Of a DNA stretch of 64,000 bases, positions 53,012 through 62,132 are shown one piece after another. Below the pieces are notes generated by a model. The model saw only the letters and a program-made list of their open reading frames with translations. It was not told where the DNA came from and did no database searches. Source of the DNA: an uncultured Paracoccaceae bacterium (GTDB lineage Bacteria > Pseudomonadota > Alphaproteobacteria > Rhodobacterales > Rhodobacteraceae); assembly GCA_913060475.1 (NCBI GenBank), contig CAJXSD010000013.1:1-64000 (forward strand). The letters run 5' to 3'. A program made the position numbers and the translations under genes. The number at the start of each line of letters is the position of its first letter. Positions within the stretch are counted from its first letter, which is position 1.

Positions 53012-55012
53012 ATGTTCGATAAAATCCTGATTGCAAACCGTGGCGAAATTGCATGTCGCGTGATCAAAACGGCCCGTAAAATGGGCATCAAAACGGTCGC
53101 GGTGTATTCTGATGCGGACCGCAACGCGTTGCATGTTGAAATGGCGGACGAAGCCGTCCACATTGGTCCACCCCCAGCCAACCAATCCTATATCGTGATC
53201 GACAAAATCATGGATGCGATCAAACAAACCGGCGCACAGGCGGTGCATCCCGGTTATGGGTTCTTGTCCGAAAACAGCAAATTCGCCGAGGCCTTGGACG
53301 CCGCAGGCGTTGCCTTTATCGGCCCACCCGTTGGCGCGATTGAAAGCATGGGTGACAAAATCACATCGAAAAAAATCGCCCAAGAGGCGGGTGTGAACAC
53401 AGTTCCCGGTTACATGGGATTGATCGAGGACGCCGAAGAGGCGGTAAAGATTTCAAATGAAATCGGCTATCCTGTGATGATCAAAGCCTCTGCCGGTGGT
53501 GGCGGCAAGGGCATGCGGATCGCGTGGAATGATGATGAGGCGCGCGAAGGGTTTCAATCGTCGAAAAACGAAGCGGCAAATAGCTTTGGCGATGACCGGA
53601 TTTTCATCGAAAAGTTCGTGACCCAACCGCGTCACATTGAAATTCAGGTTTTGGCCGATGCGCATGGCAACTGTATTTACCTAAACGAACGCGAATGCTC
53701 GATCCAGCGCCGCAACCAAAAAGTTGTCGAAGAAGCGCCAAGCCCCTTCTTGGATGAAGCAACCCGCAAAGCGATGGGTGAGCAATCCTGTGCCTTGGCA
53801 AAGGCGGTTGGATATACCTCTGCGGGGACAGTGGAATTCATCGTGGATGGGGACCGCAATTTCTATTTCCTAGAGATGAACACACGTCTTCAGGTGGAAC
53901 ACCCTGTGACCGAATTGATCACTGGTGTTGATTTGGTCGAACAGATGATCCGCGTGGCCAACGGCGAGCCGCTGTCCATCACCCAAGATGACGTGAAAAT
54001 CAACGGCTGGGCCATTGAAAACCGTCTCTATGCCGAGGATCCTTATCGTGGCTTCTTGCCATCCATTGGGCGTTTGGCCCGCTATCGCCCACCTGAGGAA
54101 TTCGCCTCTGAAACTCATGTCGTGCGCAACGACACGGGTGTGTTTGAGGGCGGCGAAATCAGCATGTATTACGACCCGATGATCGCGAAACTCTGTACAT
54201 GGGGTCCCACACGTCTTGAGGCGATTGAACACATGCGCAACGCGCTTGACGGGTTCGAGGTCGAAGGCATTGGCCACAACCTGCCGTTCCTGTCGGCCGT
54301 GATGGATCATCCGAAATTCGTGTCTGGCGATATGACAACCGCATTCATTGCCGAAGAATACCCCGAGGGGTTCATGGGCGTGGATCTGGATCATTCCGCA
54401 TTGCAGCGCATTGCCGCATCCTGTGCCGCGATGAACCGCGTGGCCGAAATTCGCCGGACCCAGATTTCGGGTCGTATGGACAATCACGAACGCCGTGTGG
54501 GCGATGATTGGGTGGTCAGCCTGCAGGGTCAATCCTATGCCGTGACGATTGCGGCAGATCCCGGGGGATCAACGGTCACCTTTGAGGATGGCACATCCAT
54601 CCGCGTCGAAGGGGATTGGACGCCGGGCGATCAGCTGGCCACAATGTCTATCGATGGCAGCCCCTTGGTGATGAAGGTGGGTAAAATTTCCGGCGGGTTC
54701 CGTATCCGCAGCCGCGGCGCAGACCTAAAGGTCCACGTCCGCAGCCCCCGTCAGGCTGAATTGGCCCAGTTCATGATCGAAAAACTGCCACCAGACACAT
54801 CAAAAATGTTGCTGTGCCCAATGCCCGGTTTGATCGTCAAGGTAAACGTCGAAGTGGGCCAAGAGGTCCAAGAGGGTCAGGCCCTATGTACCGTCGAGGC
54901 GATGAAAATGGAAAACATCCTGCGTGCCGAACGCAAAGGTGTGGTGTCCAAAATCAATGCCGCCGCGGGGGACAGTTTGGCCGTTGATGATGTCATCATG
55001 GAATTCGAATAA
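53012..55012 (+). CDS. pccA: Propionyl-CoA carboxylase alpha subunit
   Basis: A 666-residue biotin carboxylase plus biotin carrier. Biotin carboxylase domain (~1-445): ILIANRGEIACRVIKTARKM, VHPGYGFLSENSKFAEAL (~76), the ATP-grasp Gly loop SAGGGGKGMRIA (~161), and FLEMNTRLQVEHPVTE (~288). The linker BT domain (~455-590) is followed by the carrier domain with the biotinyl lysine in VEAMKMENIL (~631). AAAGGAACAGAG precedes ATG 53012. Works with pccB in propionyl-CoA breakdown. Confidence 0.96.
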   Translation: MFDKILIANRGEIACRVIKTARKMGIKTVAVYSDADRNALHVEMADEAVHIGPPPANQSYIVIDKIMDAIKQTGAQAVHPGYGFLSENSKFAEALDAAGVAFIGPPVGAIESMGDKITSKKIAQEAGVNTVPGYMGLIEDAEEAVKISNEIGYPVMIKASAGGGGKGMRIAWNDDEAREGFQSSKNEAANSFGDDRIFIEKFVTQPRHIEIQVLADAHGNCIYLNERECSIQRRNQKVVEEAPSPFLDEATRKAMGEQSCALAKAVGYTSAGTVEFIVDGDRNFYFLEMNTRLQVEHPVTELITGVDLVEQMIRVANGEPLSITQDDVKINGWAIENRLYAEDPYRGFLPSIGRLARYRPPEEFASETHVVRNDTGVFEGGEISMYYDPMIAKLCTWGPTRLEAIEHMRNALDGFEVEGIGHNLPFLSAVMDHPKFVSGDMTTAFIAEEYPEGFMGVDLDHSALQRIAASCAAMNRVAEIRRTQISGRMDNHERRVGDDWVVSLQGQSYAVTIAADPGGSTVTFEDGTSIRVEGDWTPGDQLATMSIDGSPLVMKVGKISGGFRIRSRGADLKVHVRSPRQAELAQFMIEKLPPDTSKMLLCPMPGLIVKVNVEVGQEVQEGQALCTVEAMKMENILRAERKGVVSKINAAAGDSLAVDDVIMEFE

Positions 55013-55045
55013 TCCATGACGACGCCCGGGTGCATATCGGTTTCG

Positions 55046-55069
55046 GGTCCCCCAACGGTTTGGGGGGCC
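55046..55069 (+). terminator. Hairpin after pccA
   Basis: GGTCCCCCAA (55046-55055) pairs with TTGGGGGGCC (55060-55069) around CGGT, 10 bp with one G-T pair. There is no T run. It sits between the convergent pccA and DUF4174 genes, close to the DUF4174 stop. Confidence 0.45.
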
Positions 55070-55071
55070 GG

Positions 55072-55512
55072 TTACGGTTGCTTGGACGCTTTGATTTCGC
55101 GTTGGCGCATGGGCATTTTGTCGATGGCGCGGCTGATTTCGCGCACATCCCACGGAAACGGTTTGCGCAGTTTGATTTGCCCATCCTTGCCGATCAGGAC
55201 GAATGAAAAATCCCGCGGGTGTAATTTCTGGCGAATGGCCGAATTTTGCGCGGGGTCCGTGTCGATCAAGACGATGACATCGCGATCCAACAATTCCTGC
55301 GGCATGCCGCGTAACATGTCCATTTGTTCCACAAACCGTGGGTCGCGGTCTGAATTTGCAAACACCACGATGGGCCGTTTGTCCCACGCATATGCATCCA
55401 AGGTCACGTCCGGGTCCAATGTGACAAACAAACCATCCTGCGCCTGGGCGGCAGTATCCAGTGAAAATAACAGACCGCTGGCCAAAACTGCGGTTTGGAA
55501 AAAACGTAACAT
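55072..55512 (-). CDS. DUF4174 family exported protein
   Basis: A 146-residue protein with a signal peptide (MLRFFQTAVLASGLLFSL, cleavage near residue 24 after AQA). The mature part has a thioredoxin-like layout without a CxxC: RPIVVFANSDRDPRFVEQMD (~45-64), VIVLIDTDPAQNSAIRQKL (~78), FVLIGKDGQIKLRKPFPWDV (~102-121). DUF4174 proteins have no known reaction. Placed between pccA and scpA but on the other strand. ATG 55512 has GGGACAG upstream. Confidence 0.85.
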   Translation of the reverse strand: MLRFFQTAVLASGLLFSLDTAAQAQDGLFVTLDPDVTLDAYAWDKRPIVVFANSDRDPRFVEQMDMLRGMPQELLDRDVIVLIDTDPAQNSAIRQKLHPRDFSFVLIGKDGQIKLRKPFPWDVREISRAIDKMPMRQREIKASKQP

Positions 55513-55631
55513 ATCTGTCCCTGAGTGTGTTCCCATACCCAAGGATATAGGGGCCCAGGTCCCGCAGACCTAGGGCAGATCAGAAAATAAATGCGCGCCG
55601 TTGTGCGTGTATCCCCAAGTAGGAGACGAAA

Positions 55632-57764
55632 ATGACACATGACAAAGCCACCTGGCGCACCATCGCTGAGAAAGAGTTGCGCGGTCGGTCCGTTGATGAT
55701 CTGACATGGAACACGCTTGAGGGGATCCCCGTGCAGCCCCTCTATACGGCTGAGGATACGGCCAATCTGCCCCATATGAACACGATCCCGGGTCAGGAAC
55801 CGTTCACCCGTGGGGTCAAGGCCACCATGTACGCAGGCCGCCCCTGGACGATCCGCCAATATGCCGGATTTTCCACAGCCGAGGAATCGAACGCGTTTTA
55901 CCGCAAGGCGTTGGCCGCAGGTCAACAGGGTGTTTCCGTGGCCTTTGACCTTGCCACACACCGCGGTTACGACAGTGATCATGAACGTGTGGTTGGCGAT
56001 GTGGGAAAGGCAGGCGTTGCCATCGATAGCGTCGAGGATATGAAAATTCTGTTCAACGACATTCCGTTGGACAAGGTGTCCGTTTCCATGACCATGAACG
56101 GTGCTGTGATCCCGATTTTGGCCAATTTCATCGTGACAGGCGAAGAGCAGGGCCATGATCGGTCTTTTCTGTCCGGCACGATCCAGAATGACATCCTAAA
56201 AGAATTCATGGTGCGCAACACCTATATCTATCCGCCCGAACCTTCGATGCGGATTATTGCGGACATTATCGAATATACGTCGAATGAAATGCCGAAATTC
56301 AACTCGATCTCGATTTCCGGCTATCACATGCAAGAGGCAGGCGCGAATTTGGTGCAGGAATTGGCCTATACCTTGGCCGACGGCAAAGAATACGTCAAAA
56401 CCGCCATGGACCGCGGGATGGATATTGATAAATTCGCAGGCCGTTTGTCGTTTTTCTTTGCCATCGGCATGAATTTTTTCATGGAGGCCGCGAAACTGCG
56501 CGCCGCGCGTCTGTTATGGCATCGCATCATGGATGATCTGGGCGCGAAAGACCCGCGTTCAAAAATGCTGCGCACGCATTGCCAAACCTCGGGCGTGTCG
56601 TTGCAGGAACAAGACCCCTACAACAACGTGATCCGCACCGCCTATGAGGCGATGTCAGCCGTCTTGGGTGGCACGCAATCGCTGCACACAAATGCGCTGG
56701 ACGAAGCGATCGCATTGCCCACCGAATTTTCCGCACGAATCGCGCGCAATACCCAGTTGATTTTGCAAGAGGAAACAGGTGTCACCAATGTGGTCGACCC
56801 CTTGGCCGGGTCCTATTACGTTGAAAAACTGACCGCGGATTTGGCGGATGCTGCATGGGCACTGATCCAAGAGGTGGACGACATGGGCGGCATGACCAAG
56901 GCGGTCGCATCCGGCATGCCCAAACTGCGGATTGAGGAAACAGCCGCCCAACGTCAGGCCAATATCGATCGCGGAACGCAGGTCATCGTGGGTACCAACA
57001 AATATCGTTTGGCCCAAGAAGAGGACATCGACATTCTAGACGTGGATAACGTCGCCGTGCGCGAGGCGCAGGTGAAACGTTTGGAACACATTCGCGCAAC
57101 CCGCGACCAAGCGGCCTGTGACGCGGCTTTGGCGGAACTGTCGCGCCGCGCATCCGAGGGTGGCAATCTGTTGGAAGCCGCGGTTGAAGCTGCCCGCGCC
57201 CGCGCATCCGTAGGAGAGATTTCAATGGCAATGGAAAAAGTGTTTGGCCGTCATCGGGCCGAAGTAAAAACGCTGGCTGGCGTTTACGGGGCCGCATACG
57301 AGGGCGATGAAGGGTTCGCAGCGATCCAGAAATCGGTTGAGGACTTTGCCCAGGAGGAGGGGCGCCGCCCTCGTATGTTGGTGGTGAAAATGGGCCAAGA
57401 CGGGCATGACCGTGGGGCCAAGGTGATTGCAACCGCATTCGCCGACATTGGTTTTGACGTCGATGTGGGCCCCTTGTTCCAAACACCAGAAGAGGCCGCG
57501 CAAGACGCCATTGATAATGATGTTCATGTGATCGGCATTTCATCGCAAGCGGCGGGCCATAAAACCCTGGCCCCCAAATTGATCGAGGTTCTAAACGAAC
57601 GCGATGCGGGCGATATTATCGTGATCTGTGGGGGTGTCATCCCGCAGCAGGATTACGATTTCTTGAAAAATGCGGGTGTTAAGGCGATCTTTGGTCCAGG
57701 GACCAACATTCCGAATGCCGCCCAGGATATCCTGCGCCTGATCCGCGAGGCCCGCGGGGTATAA
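55632..57764 (+). CDS. scpA: Methylmalonyl-CoA mutase, large single-chain form
   Basis: A 710-residue adenosylcobalamin enzyme that turns (R)-methylmalonyl-CoA into succinyl-CoA. The N-terminal TIM barrel holds [20 protein letters not shown] (~101-120), [12 protein letters not shown] (~149) and [20 protein letters not shown] (~221-240); the C-terminal B12 domain has the lower-ligand His in [20 protein letters not shown] (~586-605) and [14 protein letters not shown] (~637). AGGAGACGAAA precedes the ATG. It completes the propionate route started by PccAB; no methylmalonyl-CoA epimerase gene or MeaB chaperone is in the window. Confidence 0.96.
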   Translation: MTHDKATWRTIAEKELRGRSVDDLTWNTLEGIPVQPLYTAEDTANLPHMNTIPGQEPFTRGVKATMYAGRPWTIRQYAGFSTAEESNAFYRKALAAGQQGVSVAFDLATHRGYDSDHERVVGDVGKAGVAIDSVEDMKILFNDIPLDKVSVSMTMNGAVIPILANFIVTGEEQGHDRSFLSGTIQNDILKEFMVRNTYIYPPEPSMRIIADIIEYTSNEMPKFNSISISGYHMQEAGANLVQELAYTLADGKEYVKTAMDRGMDIDKFAGRLSFFFAIGMNFFMEAAKLRAARLLWHRIMDDLGAKDPRSKMLRTHCQTSGVSLQEQDPYNNVIRTAYEAMSAVLGGTQSLHTNALDEAIALPTEFSARIARNTQLILQEETGVTNVVDPLAGSYYVEKLTADLADAAWALIQEVDDMGGMTKAVASGMPKLRIEETAAQRQANIDRGTQVIVGTNKYRLAQEEDIDILDVDNVAVREAQVKRLEHIRATRDQAACDAALAELSRRASEGGNLLEAAVEAARARASVGEISMAMEKVFGRHRAEVKTLAGVYGAAYEGDEGFAAIQKSVEDFAQEEGRRPRMLVVKMGQDGHDRGAKVIATAFADIGFDVDVGPLFQTPEEAAQDAIDNDVHVIGISSQAAGHKTLAPKLIEVLNERDAGDIIVICGGVIPQQDYDFLKNAGVKAIFGPGTNIPNAAQDILRLIREARGV

Positions 57765-57799
57765 CGTTCGAGAGAACACCCATAAAAAAACCCAAAAAA

Positions 57800-57833
57800 A
57801 ACCCTATGGAATTTCGGTTCCATAGGGTTTTTT
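57800..57833 (+). terminator. Rho-independent terminator of scpA
   Basis: AACCCTATGGAA (57800-57811) pairs with TTCCATAGGGTT (57818-57829) around TTTCGG, and T continues to 57833. The A-rich left flank makes it useful in both directions, as the minus-strand gene ends at 57865. Confidence 0.92.
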
Positions 57834-57864
57834 ATGTCAATGCTGTAAAGTGTGTTTGGTATGT

Positions 57865-59430
57865 TTACCCATGCCCTGCATCTGATGTGGACGATCCCGA
57901 TTGATCCAGATCGATGCGTTGTTCCATTTGTAAAACCAAGGGTGTGACAGGCACGTCTGATTTGGCCTGTACGGATTTCGCGGGTCGTTTTGGCGCAATA
58001 TTTTCGCCCGATGTTTGGGTACTGTCGCGTTTGGATTTGTCGCGTGACAAAATACTGTTGTCCGCCAACGTGGCCGCCACCGCCGCCCGCAGATGTTCCA
58101 AGGCGTTTCGCTTGTGATGCGTTTCCGGTTCATCCATATGTTCCTTGGCGGTTTTTAACAGCCGCACCATGTCCGATGATGGACGTTCCAAACTTTCTGC
58201 GTTGCGGCTGCTGCGCAGGCTGGTACGTTCGGGGCGTTTGGGTGTGACTTCATCTTTTGCTGGCTCGGGCGCTTGGCGCAGGCTTAGCGGGGCGTCGGGA
58301 TCCTGTGTTGATGCGGATGCAGGTGTGTCCTGTCCATTGTCCGCCGCCTCGGGTGTGTCTGGCTGAGCTGCGGTCTCATCCCCTTGTGGGTCTATGTCAC
58401 TTTGGCTGCTGGCCTCGGCTGTGTTTGCCTGCATTTCGGGGGACAGGTGAATGATATGGTTTGTCGCGCCGCGCGCGGGGTCGTGATCGTCCTGATGATC
58501 CGTTGTGTTGTCGTCGGCGGATTGTTTTGCCACCGGTTCTTCGGTTTTTTGCGCAGCGTCAGAATTCTGTTGGTCGATCTGCTGGGCAGGGCGTGGCACG
58601 TTCGTGGCCATTTGTTGGGCCCGTTTTTTCTGCGTCACGGCCTGAATGCGGCGCAACCGTTGTTCCAATGTTAGGGCCGGCGCATCTGTGGTTTGCGGCG
58701 CAACCGTTGGGGACGGGCCAGGTGTTGCGGTATCAGGGGCGGTTTGCTGGTCCGCGGTATTTTCAGGTGTTGCCTTGCCAAGGGCGGGGCCATCAGCGGC
58801 CGGCGCCGTCTCTACGCCCTTGTCATTCTCGCCCTTGTCATTTGCGCCCAAGTTATCCGTGCTGGGGCCATCCGTGCCCGTATCAACCGCGCCTAGGTCG
58901 TTCTGCGCGTCATGGGGCGCGTCGTCACCGTCATCAATCTCTGCCGTTGTGGGCAAAGGCGCAGTGGCGGTTTGTTGTGTGTCCGATACGCTGGATGAAG
59001 GCGCCTCATTGGGTTGTGTATCGGTGCCCTGCTGTCTGGCGTCAGGGACGATTTGGTCCAAATCGTTTTCCCCGTCATCTGACACCTGCGTTTCTGCGGC
59101 GCGCAACCGTTTCAGACGTTCATTCAAGGCAAAGGCCGACGCCGTCGCAGCCACAGGCATTTGCGGGGCTGAAGGATCACGCAGGGTGACACGATTGGTG
59201 TCCGGGGTCACCTGAATATCCGCGTTTTGTGTTTTCTTGGACAAGCCCGCAATCAGGTCTGGGGTTAATTTAACGGTTTCCGCGCCAAAATACCGGTCCT
59301 GTTCTGCGAGGTTTCGGAAAAATTCGACAACTGCTGTCATGACCTCAAATGAATCATCAAATCCTTGTACGCTGCAAGAAAAATTACCATAAGATACTGA
59401 CAGAACTTTGTTGTTTGCACGCGGATCCAT
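57865..59430 (-). CDS. Acidic, low-complexity protein with conserved ends
   Basis: A 521-residue protein. N-terminal ~75 residues are ordered and conserved-looking (VLSVSYGNFSCSVQGFDDSF, then AEQDRYFGAETVKLTPDLIA). Residues ~100-400 are a long stretch of Asp, Thr, Ala, Gln and Pro, likely disordered. A second ordered piece is MVRLLKTAKEHMDEPETHHK (~425) followed by NALEHLRAAVAATLAD. I recall Rhodobacterales proteins with the same two ends and a longer C-terminus, so this one may be shortened; not verified. No signal peptide. ATG 59430 has GGAAAGGTG. Function unknown. Confidence 0.78.
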   Translation of the reverse strand: MDPRANNKVLSVSYGNFSCSVQGFDDSFEVMTAVVEFFRNLAEQDRYFGAETVKLTPDLIAGLSKKTQNADIQVTPDTNRVTLRDPSAPQMPVAATASAFALNERLKRLRAAETQVSDDGENDLDQIVPDARQQGTDTQPNEAPSSSVSDTQQTATAPLPTTAEIDDGDDAPHDAQNDLGAVDTGTDGPSTDNLGANDKGENDKGVETAPAADGPALGKATPENTADQQTAPDTATPGPSPTVAPQTTDAPALTLEQRLRRIQAVTQKKRAQQMATNVPRPAQQIDQQNSDAAQKTEEPVAKQSADDNTTDHQDDHDPARGATNHIIHLSPEMQANTAEASSQSDIDPQGDETAAQPDTPEAADNGQDTPASASTQDPDAPLSLRQAPEPAKDEVTPKRPERTSLRSSRNAESLERPSSDMVRLLKTAKEHMDEPETHHKRNALEHLRAAVAATLADNSILSRDKSKRDSTQTSGENIAPKRPAKSVQAKSDVPVTPLVLQMEQRIDLDQSGSSTSDAGHG

Positions 59431-59573
59431 TTTGTTCACCTTTCCGACATTATGTCGTTTGTGATATCAAATTTTGTCGAAACCAAGACCATAGAGATGA
59501 AAAGCCTGTATCATTTCATGTCCAGAATATGGCACAAGACTATAAAATCTAGTAAAAATATGCAAATCCTATC

Positions 59574-60245
59574 ATGAAACACTATGATCACCCGATTTTG
59601 ATTGTTGGCGGCGCCCCGATTGCGCAGGATGTTTGGGCAACAGTGCCGCAGGACATTGATCATGTTGTGGCGGCAGACGGCGGCGCGGACCGTGTGATTG
59701 CACAGGGGCGGGTGCCAGATGTGGTGATTGGGGATATGGACAGCCTGTCGGCTGAGGCACGCCAGAGCTGTGGTGACCGGTTGATCCACATCGCGGAACA
59801 AGACAGCACAGATTTCGAAAAACTATTGCGCCGCGTTTCGGCGCCCCTGATCATCGGGATCGGGTTTCTAGGGCACCGATTGGATCATCAAATGGCGGTG
59901 CAGTCTGCATTGGTGTCATTTTGTGATAAACGGGTCGTTTTGATCGGCGACCAAGATATCGTGTTTGTGGCCCCGCCGCGCATTCAATTGCCACTGGATG
60001 CAGGGGTGCGTGTGTCGATCTATCCCATGGGGGCCGTGTCGCTGCGCAGTCAGGGGCTGCAGTGGCCCACCGATTGCATCACGATGGCCCCCGATGGGCG
60101 CATTGGCACGTCAAACCGCACCACGGGTCCGGTGACATTGCAATGTGATCGCCCCAAGGCCTTGGTTATTCTGCCGCGGATACAGTTGGATCGGTGTTTG
60201 CCGGCGATTGCGGCTGCGACGCCATGGAATGTTCGCGGTGAATGA
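59574..60245 (+). CDS. thiN: Thiamine diphosphokinase
   Basis: A 223-residue kinase that makes thiamine diphosphate from thiamine and ATP. Signature parts: HVVAADGGADRVIAQGRVPD (~30-49), VVIGDMDSLSAE (~50-61), EQDSTDFEKLLRR (~75-87) and the ligand region GFLGHRLDHQMAVQSAL (~97). The C-terminal half is the thiamine-binding beta domain (GLQWPTDCIT). It overlaps the convergent EamA gene by 80 bases at its end. Upstream it is divergent from the acidic protein gene. Confidence 0.9.
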   Translation: MKHYDHPILIVGGAPIAQDVWATVPQDIDHVVAADGGADRVIAQGRVPDVVIGDMDSLSAEARQSCGDRLIHIAEQDSTDFEKLLRRVSAPLIIGIGFLGHRLDHQMAVQSALVSFCDKRVVLIGDQDIVFVAPPRIQLPLDAGVRVSIYPMGAVSLRSQGLQWPTDCITMAPDGRIGTSNRTTGPVTLQCDRPKALVILPRIQLDRCLPAIAAATPWNVRGE

Positions 60246-61107
60246 TATACAGACCCGCAGCGATGGTGATGGCAATGCCGATCGCAGCCAGGCCATTTGG
60301 TAAATCGCCAAAAATCAACCAACCAAATACGGTTGCAATGGGAATTTCCAGATATTGGATGGGGGCCAATGTGGCGGAGGGCGCATAGCGCAACGACCAT
60401 GTCATGACCAAATGCGCCGATGTCCCGATTATGCCCCAAATGGCGATTTCAGACCATTGCAGGGCATCGGGCCAGACAACATCAAACACAGGCAGATCTG
60501 TTAGGGTATTGGCAATCCCCCACAGTGGAACCAATAGGGCAAAGGCCATGACCCCATTGACGGCCTGCAACCCGATTGGATCGGTGTCGCGTGCAATATG
60601 ACGGGTTGTCAGTATAAAGCCCGAAAACGCCACGGCCACGATCAGGGGCAGTAGGGCCGCATATCCCACCTGCTGAAACGATGGCTGAATGACCAAAGTG
60701 ACGCCAATAAACCCGACAACACAGGCCCATAACCGGTGCGCGCCCACCTGTTCGTTCATCCAGAAATATCCCGCCAGCAATAATAAAAACGGCATGACAA
60801 ATGCAATTGCAATCGCGTCCGCCAGCGGCAGATATTGCAGGGCCGAAAACATGGATGCCAATCCAATGATATGCAGCACAACCCGCAGCCAAGCAAACCA
60901 CAAGACGCGGCCCGACATGGCCATGGGCCGTCCGGTCGCATAGGCCAGCGGGATCAGCACAAGTGCCTGAATTGCAAAGCGGATCACCACCAGCTGCAGC
61001 AGCGGGACCGCGCCCCCCAATATTTTGGCCATTGCATCGCCCAACGGGGCCAGGATGCAAAATAGAACCATCAAAAATATCCCCAAAACGGGCCGATCTT
61101 GTGTCAT
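60166..61107 (-). CDS. EamA family (DMT) transporter, copy 1
   Basis: A 313-residue inner-membrane transporter with ten predicted helices in two EamA halves. Conserved parts include LGIFLMVLFCILAPLGDAMA (~8-27), SALQYLPLADAIAIAFVMPF (~92-111) and LRYAPSATLAPIQYLEIPIA (~250-269), shared almost exactly with copy 2 next door. Substrate unknown. The tail after the last helix (SMASQPQSPANTDPTVSAAE) is about 13 residues longer than that of copy 2 and is what overlaps thiN. Confidence 0.9.
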   Translation of the reverse strand: MTQDRPVLGIFLMVLFCILAPLGDAMAKILGGAVPLLQLVVIRFAIQALVLIPLAYATGRPMAMSGRVLWFAWLRVVLHIIGLASMFSALQYLPLADAIAIAFVMPFLLLLAGYFWMNEQVGAHRLWACVVGFIGVTLVIQPSFQQVGYAALLPLIVAVAFSGFILTTRHIARDTDPIGLQAVNGVMAFALLVPLWGIANTLTDLPVFDVVWPDALQWSEIAIWGIIGTSAHLVMTWSLRYAPSATLAPIQYLEIPIATVFGWLIFGDLPNGLAAIGIAITIAAGLYIIHREHSMASQPQSPANTDPTVSAAE

Positions 61108-61143
61108 AGGATGACGATATTTAGAAAAAGGTTAACAGGCAAC

Positions 61144-62070
61144 TTAAAGTTGCGCTTGCTTGGCAAGTTTTTGCTCGCGGTACACGATATAGAGGCCGCA
61201 GGCGATTACGATCAACATGCCTGTGACTGCGGACGCGTTGGGGATATCCCCAAAAAACGCATAGCCCAAAACCACGGCTGACACGATTTCCAGATATTGC
61301 AGTGGCGCCAAGGTGGCCGAGGGCGCAAAGGCCAAGGCGAAACTCATGAACAGATGTGAAATGGTGGCGAAAATACCCATGCCGATCAAATACCACCAAA
61401 ACGGACCCTGTGGCATCACAGGATCAAGGTCGATGATCCCACTGCCCTGCGCCCAAACCAGAACAGGCGTTGCCAAAACGGCCCCGATCCATGCGGTATG
61501 GGCCTGCATTGCGATCGTGTTCATATGGCGCGACAGGGACCGCGTGCCAATCATATAAAGCGCAAAGCACAGCGCCGTGCCCAAGGGAAACAGGGCCACC
61601 CAGCCAAAGGCCGCAAAACTGGGCTGAATGATCAAGACCACGCCGATAAATCCAACGATACTGGCGCTCAGCCGTCTTGGGCCCACCTCTTCGCCATAAA
61701 CGTATTTGCCGATGATCAGCAAAATAAAGGGGGCGACAAAGACAATCGCCAAGGCATCCGCAATTGGCATCACCGCAATCGCCGCGACAAAACAATAGGT
61801 CGAGGCGATCAGCATCAGCGCCCGAAACACCAGCGCGGGCAACAGTTTACGGCCAAAGGCCAGTGTTTTATCCAGATACAGCGCCATAGGCACCATAATA
61901 ATGGCCTGCACGATAAACCGCGCCGCCGTAATTTGCCCCACGGGGATTTCATCGGCGGCCAATTTGGCAAAGACATCCAAAATGGGGGCCGTTGCACAAA
62001 ACCCCAGCATCAAAAACACGCCGAACACGACGCGATCAGATTTGGGAACATATGTTGCGGGACTGGTCAT
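61144..62070 (-). CDS. EamA family (DMT) transporter, copy 2
   Basis: A 308-residue paralogue of the next gene, 36 bases away on the same strand. It shares the motif FGVFLMLGFCATAPILDVFA (~16-35), AVMPIADALAIVFVAPFILL and FAPSATLAPLQYLEIVSAVV (~267-286). Ten predicted helices. Likely the product of tandem duplication, with about half the residues still identical by eye. Substrate unknown. Confidence 0.9.
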   Translation of the reverse strand: MTSPATYVPKSDRVVFGVFLMLGFCATAPILDVFAKLAADEIPVGQITAARFIVQAIIMVPMALYLDKTLAFGRKLLPALVFRALMLIASTYCFVAAIAVMPIADALAIVFVAPFILLIIGKYVYGEEVGPRRLSASIVGFIGVVLIIQPSFAAFGWVALFPLGTALCFALYMIGTRSLSRHMNTIAMQAHTAWIGAVLATPVLVWAQGSGIIDLDPVMPQGPFWWYLIGMGIFATISHLFMSFALAFAPSATLAPLQYLEIVSAVVLGYAFFGDIPNASAVTGMLIVIACGLYIVYREQKLAKQAQL

Positions 62071-62132
62071 GGCCCTAGGTACCGTCCAAATGGCAGGACT
62101 GCATCACCGGAACCGACATCGCCATGACGTTA

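Noticed and set aside
53870-56156. Minus-strand open frames of 220 and 250 codons opposite pccA and scpA
   Set aside because: Antisense to strongly conserved enzymes, His/Arg/Cys-rich, without start signals; treated as shadows.
58461-59215. Plus-strand open frames of 242 and 189 codons opposite the acidic protein gene
   Set aside because: The low-complexity gene has few stop triplets on the other strand, so long frames arise by composition. The Arg/Pro/Cys-rich products look unnatural and there is no ribosome binding site.
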